64,000 bases of DNA. Source: Blepharisma stoltei (lineage: Eukaryota > Ciliophora > Heterotrichea > Heterotrichida > Blepharismidae). This document shows positions 20,771 through 30,929 of this stretch, in pieces (within the stretch, counting starts at the first letter, position 1; each line of letters starts with the position of its first letter). Location: contig CAJZBQ010000011.1 of assembly GCA_914767885.1 (NCBI GenBank), positions 558,001 to 622,000 on the forward strand, read 5' to 3'. Position numbers and translations under genes: made by a program. The notes under the pieces are model-generated. The model made no database searches, had not been told where the DNA came from, and worked only from the letters and a program-made list of their open reading frames with translations.

Positions 20771-22528
20771 CTAGTCGTTACAGAAAGTGCTATGCAAAAC
20801 CTCTTCATCTAAATTATTAAACAGCTGAGTTTGCAGCATAGCTTTCAGAAAATCGTGGTCTCCATCTGGGAATCTTTTATTAATTTGCCAAGCAAGCTTT
20901 TTCATGTCTTTATAATTATACATTTTGGTGATATCAATGATTTGTAACCAATAATCCTTTATACATTCGGCAATCTCTATGCACGCCAATTTCTGCTCTA
21001 ATGAAGGAGTAAAACAAATTTCATTAGAATTCAAAGCTAAATACACATTTTTTATTCTCTGCTTTAATTGTACAGCTTCAGGTATTTTTGCATCTTGAAT
21101 AATAGACGTCCTTCCCCGTATACGTGAAGATGGGTTTGTTTCATCTAAATAAACTCATATTAAATCTCCACGTGCTTTTGGCGGCTTTGTCATACCCGCT
21201 ATAAGTGGGACTGGGGCATCTAATACATCAATTAAGCATTTCGGAAGAATTGGTATCATCAGATTTGGCCATCTGAATGGTCTCAATAAAACCTGGTAAG
21301 CCAAAACACAAGATGTTAATAACCCTAAATTTCCTGATACAAATACAACTGATTTTTCTTGCGCAACTGCAGATAAAATCCAAAAGAAATCGTTAAAGCT
21401 GAGCTTAGAAAACAATGGGGCACAAAACCATGGGACGTCAATAACACTTAGATCGTCTGGGCATTTATATTTAAGTGGATCAAGCCTGTCCATATCAATT
21501 TCAATATTTAGCATCGCCCCGATATTTTCTACTTCTGCATAATTTTCTAAGACCTTGATTTCTCCTGGGGTGATAATTTCTTCTCCTATCAGATGCATAC
21601 TTTTATCATCATTTACTAGCTGCTCCATCCTGAATAGTCTTTTTAATAGCAGTAAATTCGATAAAACTTCATAATGGAGCTCAAAAATTGGCACATATGT
21701 AATAAAACAGTAAATTTTGGTGTTTTTCCATTCGTCTTGCCCATCTTCTTGTGGAGTCAAATCATCGATTTTCAAGCAAAACACATAATACAAGTCTTTA
21801 TTGGAATTCGGGAGATCAGTTAAAGTGTCTCTTGGCTGGTCTGATCTTAAGGTAAATGTAAAACAAGAGTTTCCGCGCTTGTGATAAACTTGTCCATATA
21901 ATAAAGCATTCAAATCAGAGCCTGAGCCAGTAAGATTAAGTGGCTGAGGCTCTTCTTCTGAATGGAAACAGCAGTTTAGCACCATTCTCTTTACTTCGTC
22001 AGATATTGAATAGTTTTCTTTAGGAAATTCATAGAGAATTTCTGGCTTATGTTTGTCAGATTTTCCTAATCTTTCTCTTGGAATACCTAAAATAAGGAAA
22101 GATATAAATATTTTTGGGTTATGTATAAAGGAGATGCTATTATCAGGAAGTGCTTGGAGGGTTTTTTCTGTATTCTGATACAATTTCTCATGCAGAGTAT
22201 CAGTATCATAATTGTTAGAAATATTTAGGTTAGAATGACTTGGAGTAAATAGGATATATGAATCAGAATTCCCTGAGGACTGCAAAGGTTTCTTTGGAGT
22301 CCGAGTCATGGTTTCAACCATAGGCTCTGGAGTCTGATAGTGTGACAGTCTAAGCTTCAGTTCTTCGTTTTCAGCGCTTAGCCTATTAATAAGATTGATA
22401 TCTTGGACACTCCCTTCAACTGCTTGCTCGTACAGTTTCTTTAGTTTTGTGTGCTCTTTCTGGAGCTGGAGGAAATCGTCATAAAGCTGCTCATAACGGT
22501 AATGCCAGTCTACATAGTGGTTAGACAT
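20771..22528 (-). CDS. DENN-domain protein (Rab GEF-like)
   Basis: 585 residues, ATG 22528, stop at 20771; TGA is Trp in 'RGDLIWVYLDE'. A short N-terminal coiled coil (about residues 10-65) precedes the tripartite DENN module. The uDENN part is around 'IFISFLILGIPRERLG'. The central DENN part is 'FWILSAVAQEKSVVFVSGNLGLLTSCVLAYQVLLRPFRWPNLMIPILP', with the conserved 'LDAPVPLIAGM', and the dDENN helices follow to the end. DENN proteins activate Rab GTPases in membrane traffic; the target Rab cannot be predicted. No IES interrupts it. Confidence 0.88.
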
Positions 22529-23104
22529 GAAATTATATACAGTATATTATCATAATTTAAAGGAAAATTAGAATTCGTTTTTTAAGTTAAGGTATGAAAA
22601 TTGAGGGAAAATGGGAACTATAAAAGGGAAAAGAAAATTGTGATAGTTATATTTGGTAGGATTGAAGAGGGTAATATTTTGAAATAAAAAAATTATAGTG
22701 AAACTGTTAAAAATTAGATGATAAAATATAAAGACTACTAAAAAAATATTTTTGAGGTTTTTATGAAAAGATTAAATATTGATAAATAACACGCAAGCTG
22801 CTTGCAATTGTTGAAGATTAGATTTTGTATGTTTACCCAAAATACAAGAAAAAGGTTATTCTAAAACTAGTTACTATCGATGACCAGGGCCCAATTTTTA
22901 ATAAGATAGAATTAGGATAAATTGATTAAGCTTTTATTGATTTGCTTATTGCAGATATTTCTAGGACTCTTTACTATTATTATCAAGGATAAAATCTTTA
23001 CTATTATTATCAAGGATAAGAAGCTAAAAATTCCTTTAAGATTTTTATTTTTAAAGACATCAAGTATTTCAAATAGTTTTATTTACCAAGACAATGAAAT
23101 TGCA
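22529..23104. repeat. Intergenic with a 2-copy 27-bp tandem repeat (22968-23020)
   Basis: The unit begins TCTTTACTATTATTATCAAGG and occurs twice in tandem at 22968 and 22995. The remaining interval is AT-rich with no supported gene. Confidence 0.5.
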
Positions 23105-24715
23105 TTACTTTTTGGTTTTTGACTTAGCGGCTATTCTTCCTTTTTTTGGTGTTGAAGTATTTTTAGCGATTTCAATAATTGCTTCAGGAATTCCTGACGA
23201 TAAAAGTTCAAGACTCTTTATTTCTTCTTTAACTCTCTCCAAATCCAATTCAGCCCACATTAAAAATTTTATTACAAACCTTATTACTTTTCATTAATTT
23301 TTTTAAGCCTGATTCAATAATTTTAGAGATTTTCTAAATCTTTTTGAAATTTCTCCTGACGAAAATTCGTTTATTTTTGGTAAAACAAGACTATTAAACA
23401 CTTCATCAGGCTCTGGTTGATCTTGATCTGGAGCTGGTAAGCTTGTAGCTAATTCTGATGAGTATTCATTAAAATATTTCCTATAATTAACGCCACTTCT
23501 TTGAGTCCAAATTGCTTCATGCAAATAGTCTTTCAGTTGACTTCTTGGCTTATTTAAAGCTTCCTCAAGCTGTGCTATAAATATTTGATCTTCAAGTAAT
23601 ATATCAAGCTGCATCTAAAATACCATGTTTGAGCAATGGAAGTCGATGCCTTGTAATGGGATATCTTCTATCTTTAATCCTCCATTAATTTCTATTTCTG
23701 TCCAAATTGGCAGTTCATAATATATTTTTCTTATAATTTCAATCCACTCATTGTTAGCATTGAATCTCTCCATCCACTGCATTGCATATCTCTAAATATA
23801 TATTACAGACAGCATTTCCATATCTCCTTTCATACCTTTATAATAAGTTCTTATCAAAATTGCTTTAACAATATCATTAGAGCTGTTTCACTGAGTAAAC
23901 AAATTATTCCTTTTTTCCACATATATATAATCTCTATAGCTTACAGTTGAAATATCAGCTACAATCTGAATTATGCTTTCCAGAATTTCTTGAGAAAATT
24001 GATATTCTTCTCCAGCTACCATGCATCATACTAATAGTGGGTAATCTGGGTGCAGTAAGCTGTCTTCTAGCACAATTATGCATAATCTTCTACACAATTC
24101 TCTTATTCTACTTATTTTTTACCCGCAATTTACTGCCATTTGAAAGGCTAATTTTATTGCTTTATTTCTGATGCCTTGTCTAATACTTTTTTGTAAGCAT
24201 GATTTTATTATGCTGGGAGAAAATGCTTGTAATCTAAAAAAATCATAAAATGATAAAGGGGATTTAGCTTGATGGGAAGTAGAAGCAGTTAAAATAATTT
24301 GGCAAGGGTCATGGGAGGATTCTTTTAAAAAATATTTCCTTGAAATAAAGGTCCCTGATGGCTTATTTTCTATTAAGCAAGCCCATTTTTGCCGTCCTGA
24401 GGATTCGCCAAGGTAAGATAAATTGAAACTTTGGCTTAGATTGGCTTGAGGAGTACTCATAAGAATATCATAAGCATTTAAAGAAGAAGGATTAGGAGAA
24501 GTGAATGATTTTTGTGTAAAGCGGGTAGTAGATATTGGAGATGGCGCGATATTTGGTTTTAGCTCTTGGGTAAGATTCTCTTTACAATCAGAAGATCCTG
24601 CGTGAAATTCGAAAAGTTTATTATCAATTTCTTTTTTGCATTCTGGGCATGTCTTGCATTTGTTTGGTATTTGGAAGTTAAGCTTAGTCTGAACAGGGGA
24701 TCTTTTTCGCTTCAT
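23105..24715 (-). CDS. UBZ zinc-finger protein with WRNIP1/MgsA C-terminal-like region, no AAA+ domain
   Basis: ATG 24715. Three 15-nt introns and a probable 57-bp IES give 502 residues; without the IES the protein would end at 23303 after 455. The N-terminus 'CPECKKEIDNKLFEFHAGSSDC' resembles a UBZ4 ubiquitin-binding finger, preceded by 'VQTKLNF', loosely PIP-box-like. The central part 'CLQKSIRQGIRNKAIKLAFQMAVNCGIRELCRRLCIIVLEDSLLHPDYPLLV' resembles the C-terminal helical domain of WRNIP1/MgsA clamp-loader-like ATPases. A region with 'LQGIDFHCSNMLDILL' and 'WTQRSGVNYRKYF' follows, and the tail is Lys-rich and NLS-like. No Walker motifs are present. A role in replication-linked repair is inferred from the pairing of domains. 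Confidence 0.6.
23261..23317. other. Probable short IES, 57 bp, repeat TAA
   Basis: TAA at 23261-23263 and 23318-23320. Removal replaces the ending 'KLLNQA-stop' by 'KLMWAELDLERVKEEIKSLELL...KTKK-stop'. The downstream codons look coding and would otherwise be an orphan of about 50 residues. The alternative is a genuine stop at 23303. Confidence 0.5.
23609..23623 (-). other. 15-nt spliceosomal intron
   Basis: Minus strand GTATTTTAGATGCAG; removal joins 'DFHCSNM' to 'LDILLEDQ' in frame. Confidence 0.75.
23792..23806 (-). other. 15-nt spliceosomal intron
   Basis: Minus strand GTAATATATATTTAG; removal joins 'GDMEMLS' to 'RYAMQWMERF' in frame. Confidence 0.85.
24108..24122 (-). other. 15-nt spliceosomal intron
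   Basis: Minus strand GTAAAAAATAAGTAG, containing a stop; removal joins 'QMAVNCG' to 'IRELCRRL', which completes the WRNIP1-like segment. Confidence 0.88.
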
Positions 24716-24887
24716 ATTTAATTCCCTCTAAATTTTTCTCAAATTTTTTAATTTACTATTACATATAATTAGTGTCACAAAATTACTTGTTAATTTTATT
24801 TAGCTTCCCTAATATTTTCCAATCGTTATTATTTTATTTTCAACTATTAGTAATTTTCATACTTTCAGGTTATATACAATAACCTCT

Positions 24888-25259
24888 TTATGAATTTTGC
24901 AATGAAGTCGACCACCTTGGATTTTTATTAACATACTCAGCTCTTTTCATCAATCCTAAATTTGGCTTGGAGTTTAATTTTAAAATATCTTTCAAACTGA
25001 CAGAGCGCTGCATATCAATTTTCTGCTGGATTTTACTATCAGTTACTCTGGCTTTTCATAGCTGAGTATCAACTATTTTTCTTTTTGGGCATGATCTGTA
25101 ATGAATTTTGTTCTTATTATTTTTCACAATAATAGGGAGCGGAGGATTATTGTTTAGCTTTAAATCAATCATTTGCAAGCGAACACTTGTTAAAATTGGA
25201 GATTTTTCTTTGTCGGATAGCAGAAGAACAGATTGGCTTCTCGCTGTGTAATGCTTCAT
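24888..25259 (-). CDS. Small basic unrecognised protein (123 aa)
   Basis: ATG 25259, TAA 24890-24888; the TGA in 'DTQLWKARVTD' is Trp and joins two shorter ORFs. The product is basic with no membrane segment or known domain. The C-terminal part 'SVSLKDILKLNSKPNLGLMKRAEYVNKNPRWSTS' looks like a short linear-motif protein. Nothing more can be said. Confidence 0.6.
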
Positions 25260-25389
25260 AATTTTTTATTCATTTTTAATGTCCTCATGGCCATAAATTC
25301 AAAATATTTTTACTTAAAATTTGGCCAATGATAATCAATTAAATTTTAAATAAATTCACGAAATTTTAGAGAAAAAGGAAAAGTTAGAT

Positions 25390-25715
25390 TTAGCTATGAG
25401 GAATTAAATGAAAACCTAGTAGTCAGCTAAGTGAAAAGCCTATAATGAAGCTGATTATTGCAAACTCGAATAAGCTGATTTGTCGTTGTGTATTTAAGTC
25501 TGCAGTTTGTTTTGTGATTGGCTTGCTGAATCGACTTTCAAGCTTTTTTGGTTTTTCATTGGCAATGACATTATACTGATTCTGAAATTTTTTTCCCACA
25601 TTTTGGTATATATAAAATTTTTGATATGAACAAATTAAGCGATAAGCTCTGGCACTAAAAATTATTTTTTCTAAATGCTAATTTAAAATAAAAATATGAG
25701 TAAGTACAATATCAT
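25390..25715 (-). CDS. Possible small tail-anchored membrane protein
   Basis: An open frame of 96 codons on the minus strand ends at 25392-25390 with 'TQRQISLFEFAIISFIIGFSLSWLLGFHLIPHS'. This is one clear transmembrane helix close to the C-terminus, with TGA as Trp. The upstream start is unresolved. An ATG at 25715 ('MILYLLIF') would need removal of a roughly 19-nt insert that fits neither the 15-nt introns nor the IES sizes seen here. Coding potential looks real; the gene model is incomplete. Confidence 0.4.
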
Positions 25716-25815
25716 TTTCAAGCTTTAACTTGATAGGAGATAGACTTTTATTTGTATCATTACTACTCTTAGCTATATTAATACAATAAAAAATAAATAT
25801 TAATTTAAATTTGAA

Positions 25816-28800
25816 TTATTCATGATCTATAAGAATATCTTTCCAATCTATTTTTGGTTTTTTCAAATATTGTATACTTGCTTTCAGTTTTTCAATTTTT
25901 TCATCAGCTACTTCGCATTCTCCTCTTGTGCTCACTAATAAATCCGGGAGTTCATTTTTCCTCTGTTGAAGTTCATTAATTTCTTGCCTTGTAAAATTTA
26001 TTTTGCGAGTTAACTCATTTAATCTTATCTTAAGCTGGTCAATGACATTTATGTAAAATTTTTTTTCTAGCTCAGCATTTCCAGAGTTTTTTTGGAGGTC
26101 TTTTGGGAGTAAAGATAAAGCTGTCGCTTTCAGCCATATTTTTTGCTGAAGATCACATAAGGAGTTTTCAAAGCTAGTGTCTAATTTTTCAATTATTTTG
26201 GATTTATTGTCAAGTTTTGATCTTACTGAAACAATTCTTCTTAAAATTAATTCTTTTTGCTTTTGTGATTTGTCATTAGACCTGCCTAGCTTATGCATTT
26301 GCTTTTGAGATGGGTGGCTTATTTTGGTAGCCCTTTGAGGCTGCAATTCTTCTGGTTCTATTAAAACTTCTTCAAGTATTTTTTCTTCAGAAACTGCCTT
26401 CGAATTATTTTTCCATTTTTTAAACGAATTTGTAATTAATTCTGAAATTTGTTCTGCTCCTCTTCTCATAACTTTTTTTCCAATTTCTTTTAATCTTTTA
26501 TTTTCTACTAATTTATTGAGTTTCCCGAGGACATTTCTTACCATTTTTTCATCTTTTTTTACTTTATTTGAAAATTGTGTAGCAATAAATTTATATTTGC
26601 CAAAAAAATATTTCACCGAATTTTTTCTGAATTCTGCTAAATCCATCCATTTTTGTATATATTTTATTCGCCGGCTTTGAACATCTAGCTTTTTCTCTAC
26701 CTTTTCTACAGCAATTTGTTTTTTGGTTTCATAAGCTAAAGCGTCAAATGCTTTTTTCATGCTAAATTTCACTTTTACTAAAAGATGCTTTAAAGACTCC
26801 ATTTTTCGTTTTTCAAGCAATGATTTTTTTGCTTTTTTTTCTTCTTCATCCATCCTTGCTTGTTTTTTTGCTTGTATTTTTAACAAATCTGATTTTTTCT
26901 TTTCTAAAACATTATATTTTAGCTTTTCAACTGCTTTTGATAAGGCTAATTTTTGTGTTTTTTCTCCATGTAATAATGCTCTTAATAGCAGGGATTCTTT
27001 TTTGTGTTTTTTTTGTAGCTGAAGTTTAAACTTTGAGAAAAATTTATAATAGTTGATATTCATTCCTTTACAGTATGCGCGGATTAATAATTCTATTTTA
27101 TTTTTCTGGTTTATATGCTGAATTTTGTGTTGAGCTTCTAAAAGTGTCTTAAATTTTTTAAAAGTTGCACTCATGTCAATATATCTTCTTTCTAGAGCTT
27201 TGCTAACAAAAAAGAATTTCGTCCTCATTTGGCTTTCCTTTACTTTTTCATTTCATTTTCTTATATATTTCTTCTGTCTATTATTATCAAATTCACACAT
27301 CCTAGAAATCAGCCTATTTCATAATAGCCTGTTATGAGCAATCAGCCTAGAATTAGCTTGAAGCTGGTGTATAGCAGAACTCATAATTTTTGTCCACCTT
27401 TTTGCACTCATACTATGCCATTTCTGTAAAAATGCAAAATTATTTTTGTCTAGTTTTGCCTTATTTTGGTTTTCCACCTGCATTTTTCATTTTATAGTCT
27501 CAAATTTCCATTTAGAAAATGCAGAGGAAAATAGCATTTGCCTTCTCATTAAAAGAAGTTTAAAAGCTTGGACTGTTTGTTGGGAAACTATTTGTTTATG
27601 CTCTTCATCTTTATGCTGGTTTTCTAATAAAAGGGATTGGACTTCTTTTTGTAGCTCGGATTGAATTTTTTCTTTTTCTAGGTTCTGGGACATAAGATCG
27701 TTTATTTTTTGTGAGAGGCTCAGCTTAGATCCTATCATTTCATCGTTTAAGCTTTTTACTTGTTTTTTTAAGTCTTTATTATTTGAATCTAAAATTTTAT
27801 TTTCTGTGGTTTTTGTGTGGTTTTCTTGATCTTTTATATTTCTTGATCATTTTGATATAGCTTTGGATAGAACTAGCCTATGCTGCTGGATGCAGCAATA
27901 TAAAGCCCGTATTATTGTCTCATTTTTATTATTTTCGCTGGATTTATGGTTTGATACTGCTTTTATTGCAGCTATAATACCGTTTTTTGTATATTTTCTT
28001 GCAATATTACGCCATTCCCTTATAATTTTTGCGTCTTTAGATCTGTTTAATTTTTGCTCACTAACATAATTTTTTCATAAAAATATTGCTTCAGCTATTC
28101 TTTTATTAATCCCCATTTTCAACATACTTATCAGTTCTAATTTTCTTTTTTGCTCATTATCTTTTTCAATTCTCGCTACCTTTTCTGTATTTTTCTTATC
28201 AATTTCCTTAATTTGCTCACTCCCCCCCCCTTTAAATTGAAACAAAAAATTTTGTTTCAATTTAAAGGGGGGTTAAGAAAATTTTTTTATAAAAAAATTT
28301 ATATATAAAATTTTTTTCAGAGATAAAATTTTATAATTTCATGAAAAATTAATTCATAAATTTCTCAATCTCAAAGTGTAAACTTACTGAAATGGTATTC
28401 TTCTAACTCTCCCCATAACAATTGGACAAAATAGAGTTTAATTTCTAAATCTTATATTTTTGAAGCATATTAAATAGGGTATTAACGTATTTACATATAA
28501 AATAATGATTTTTACCTATAAAATTTTCTAATATAATAAAATTTTGTTTCAATTTAAAGGGGGGGTAATTTCCCAAAAAAGTAGGAATTTTACCTATATT
28601 TTGTTTCAATTTAAAGGGGGGGGAGTCAGCTGATTTATGCTCAAGAGCTTGCAATTTATATAATTGAAAATTTTTGAATTTTTCTCTTAACTCTCTTTAA
28701 ATAAGAGCAAAAATCCTGTTCCAATTTAAAGGGGACTAAATTTTTATTAGAAAATTTATATTAAATTTTTTCTGTAAAAAAATTTATAAAATTTTCTAAA

Positions 28801-29879
28801 AAATCAAAAAATATAAATTGAAAGCTATATTTTTGAATTTTAATTTATTTTATTAAGAATTAATTCTAAAACTTAATCATTTAGCATACAAAACTGTTTA
28901 AATAATATTCTACTTGAATTTGTCTATTAAATTCGGTCGAAATTAATTTTATTAAAATTAGTTTTCGCCCATAATACTTTTCTCATTGAAAAAAATTGTT
29001 TCAATTTAAATGGGGATTAAAGCACCAAAAAATGGATAAAATACCTATCTTTTGTTCCAATTTAAAGGAGGCAGAGTTAAATAATTTTTCACAAGCATTG
29101 ACTTAAACAAAATCGCCTTATTTTTCCTTTTAATACACTTCGATGCAAACGCATTAAAATAAGTAAACATAGCTCGCTTATAATAAGCATTCAAAATATT
29201 CGATAAAAATGATTTTTTCCTTTTTTCTTTCATTTCCTCATGATTTTGCTTTAAAGGCTCCAAAAGTGCCTGCTGATGAAACTTGTGTAGCTGCTGGGCT
29301 TTACAGAAATTTTCCATTCACACTCTTTTCTTATAGCATTCAACAAGTCTTGCGCAATGCAGGTAATAAATTTTTACACGTAAGACAGCTTCATTGGTTC
29401 GGGTTGTTTCTTCGTGCTTATGGAAAAGCATTTTGACCATCCCTGCTTTCATATATTCATTGTCTCTGGATTCAAAAATTTTAATGAATTTGTGTATTAT
29501 GTAAGGAGATCTCGGGTTTTCTGAAAATGGCTTTTTCGGCTTTTCGGGGGCTGGGATTCCACATTTAGGGTTTTCGTTTAGCTGGGTGATTCATGTTAGG
29601 TAAAGCCTAGCAAATTCTTCGTCGCATGTGTTTGCTGCTATCATTTCTTCGATTTTCGGATAAGTGTGTGGTTTTTTTTAATGAATTGTCTAGTGAGAAA
29701 TTCAAGCCATTTTTAGACTAGATTATGGCATATTTATTAAAAATTGTATATCTTCGTGTTTGCTGAACTTCTACTAGTCATTGGTCTAATAGTTTTTTTC
29801 TTGATCTATAATTCTTGAGAGGGACTTCTTCTTTGCCTAAAACGACCTTTAAGATTGGCTCGATCTCTGCTTGATACAT
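25816..29879 (-). CDS. SFI1-like W-repeat / coiled-coil protein (1064 aa)
   Basis: ATG 29879, stop at 25816. Three IESs (70, 390 and 409 bp) are removed and the remaining length is exactly 1065 codons, including many TGA-Trp. Spaced helical repeats carry Trp next to basic residues ('AFSKWKFETIKWKM', 'FLQKWHSMSAKRWTKIM', 'YIRKWNEKVKESQ', 'IQKWMDLAEFRKN', 'SFKKWKNNSK'). These resemble SFI1 centrin-binding repeats, which bind centrin along an extended helix at basal bodies or contractile fibres. The C-terminal 170 residues are coiled coil. Centrin-based myonemes are known in heterotrichs, so a basal-body or myoneme scaffold is a fair inference. Confidence 0.75.
28217..28625 (-). mobile_element. 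IES, 409 bp: MITE family D, repeat TCA
   Basis: TCA at 28217-28219 and 28626-28628 (not TTA). The left end CTCCCCCCCC-TTTAAATTGAAACAAAA is followed at once by its reverse complement (hairpin). The right end has two reverse copies about 60 bp apart. Removal joins 'LEHKSAEQIKEIDKK' in the SFI1-like gene. Confidence 0.85.
28688..29077 (-). mobile_element. IES, 390 bp: degenerate MITE family D, repeat TAA
   Basis: TAA at 28688-28690 and 29078-29080. The right end has two copies of CAATTTAAAKGRG about 60 bp apart; one degenerate copy (28721-28735) remains at the left. Removal joins 'MLVKNYL' to 'REKFKNFQLYKLQ' in frame. An older relative of the neighbouring element. Confidence 0.75.
29661..29730. 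other. Short IES, 70 bp, repeat TA(T)
   Basis: TA at 29661-29662 and 29731-29732. Removal joins 'RRYTIFNKY' to 'PKIEEMIAANTCDEEF' in the SFI1-like gene; the insert has stops in frame. Confidence 0.78.
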
Positions 29880-30929
29880 TTAAGATATAAAATAATATAA
29901 TTATGGAAGAAAATAAGAGAAGCAGCCAGAAATTTTTGGATTTGTATAAGGATAATTAATTATGAAAGAATTGGATTTATAAGCTCTTTATGTGTTATAG
30001 CGATCAGAAAATTTTAGCTTACAGCGAAATGGCAGTTAAAACTTGTTTGCATTTAAAGCTTAAATTAATTAAATTAACCGCCTGTTTTGTCGGCTGAAGA
30101 TTTCTACCTCTCCAAGCTTATCCATCACTGAAGATGCCCAGCTGACACTGACTGCCTCACTTCAAGCTCCACCAACATGGCTTTATTCGGGACTTCTGGC
30201 CTATTAGGGCGTGAACTCCAGGGCATCTGCTGTCTTCAGAATCCCTGATTCGTGTAGGGATGGGACCTAATTAAGGTAAAAGGCTAATTGTGCCCTTTCC
30301 AATCCCACGTCAGGAGGAAAAATCCCATATCCGAGATATTATACCCTATGGCACAGAGAAAACCTCTACCCGCATATATTAAGAATGCGAACCTGTTTCT
30401 TGACTTGGTTCCCCAACCTGGGGATTCCCGTAGGTTTTGAGAAAATTGCATCAAGAGGTTGGGTGGTCACCTTCACCATACTAATGCATAGGCATTTAAA
30501 GCTTAAAAAAAAATAAATATGGAGGTAATATTATCTATTGATTTATAATATTGAAAATAAATAGAGAAATACTTTTTGCTTCAAATAGATTTATTAACAC
30601 TTATATTAACTTAAAAAAATTAAAGGAGAGTTTATTTTTTTCAATAATTGAGTAACATCTACTTCATATTTAAATTTAATTTAGCTCTAAAACTCTTGAA
30701 TTATTCATTTCTTCTCCCTCTTAAATAAGAAAAGACATATTATAAATCACTTTATCGATTAAATTAAAAAATATAATAATTAGTAGCCATTATCAGCAAA
30801 ATTCCAAATATTAACTAAATCTGCTTCTTTATGATCAATTTATTACTTTTCATTTAAAAAACTATGAAAAATTGTCTCAGAAAAGCCAAATAAACATGTG
30901 AAAATAATTTTAATAAAAACTCGTCATAA
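29880..30929. mobile_element. Divergent intergenic region with a retroposon (30049-30491)
   Basis: A GC-rich insert of about 440 bp lies between 16-bp direct repeats GCATTTAAAGCTTAAA at 30049-30064 and 30492-30507; an A-rich tract follows the right repeat. There is no ORF. The remainder is AT-rich spacer between divergent starts of the SFI1-like (-) and RING-CH (+) genes. Being intergenic, its removal cannot be tested by frame. Confidence 0.75.
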
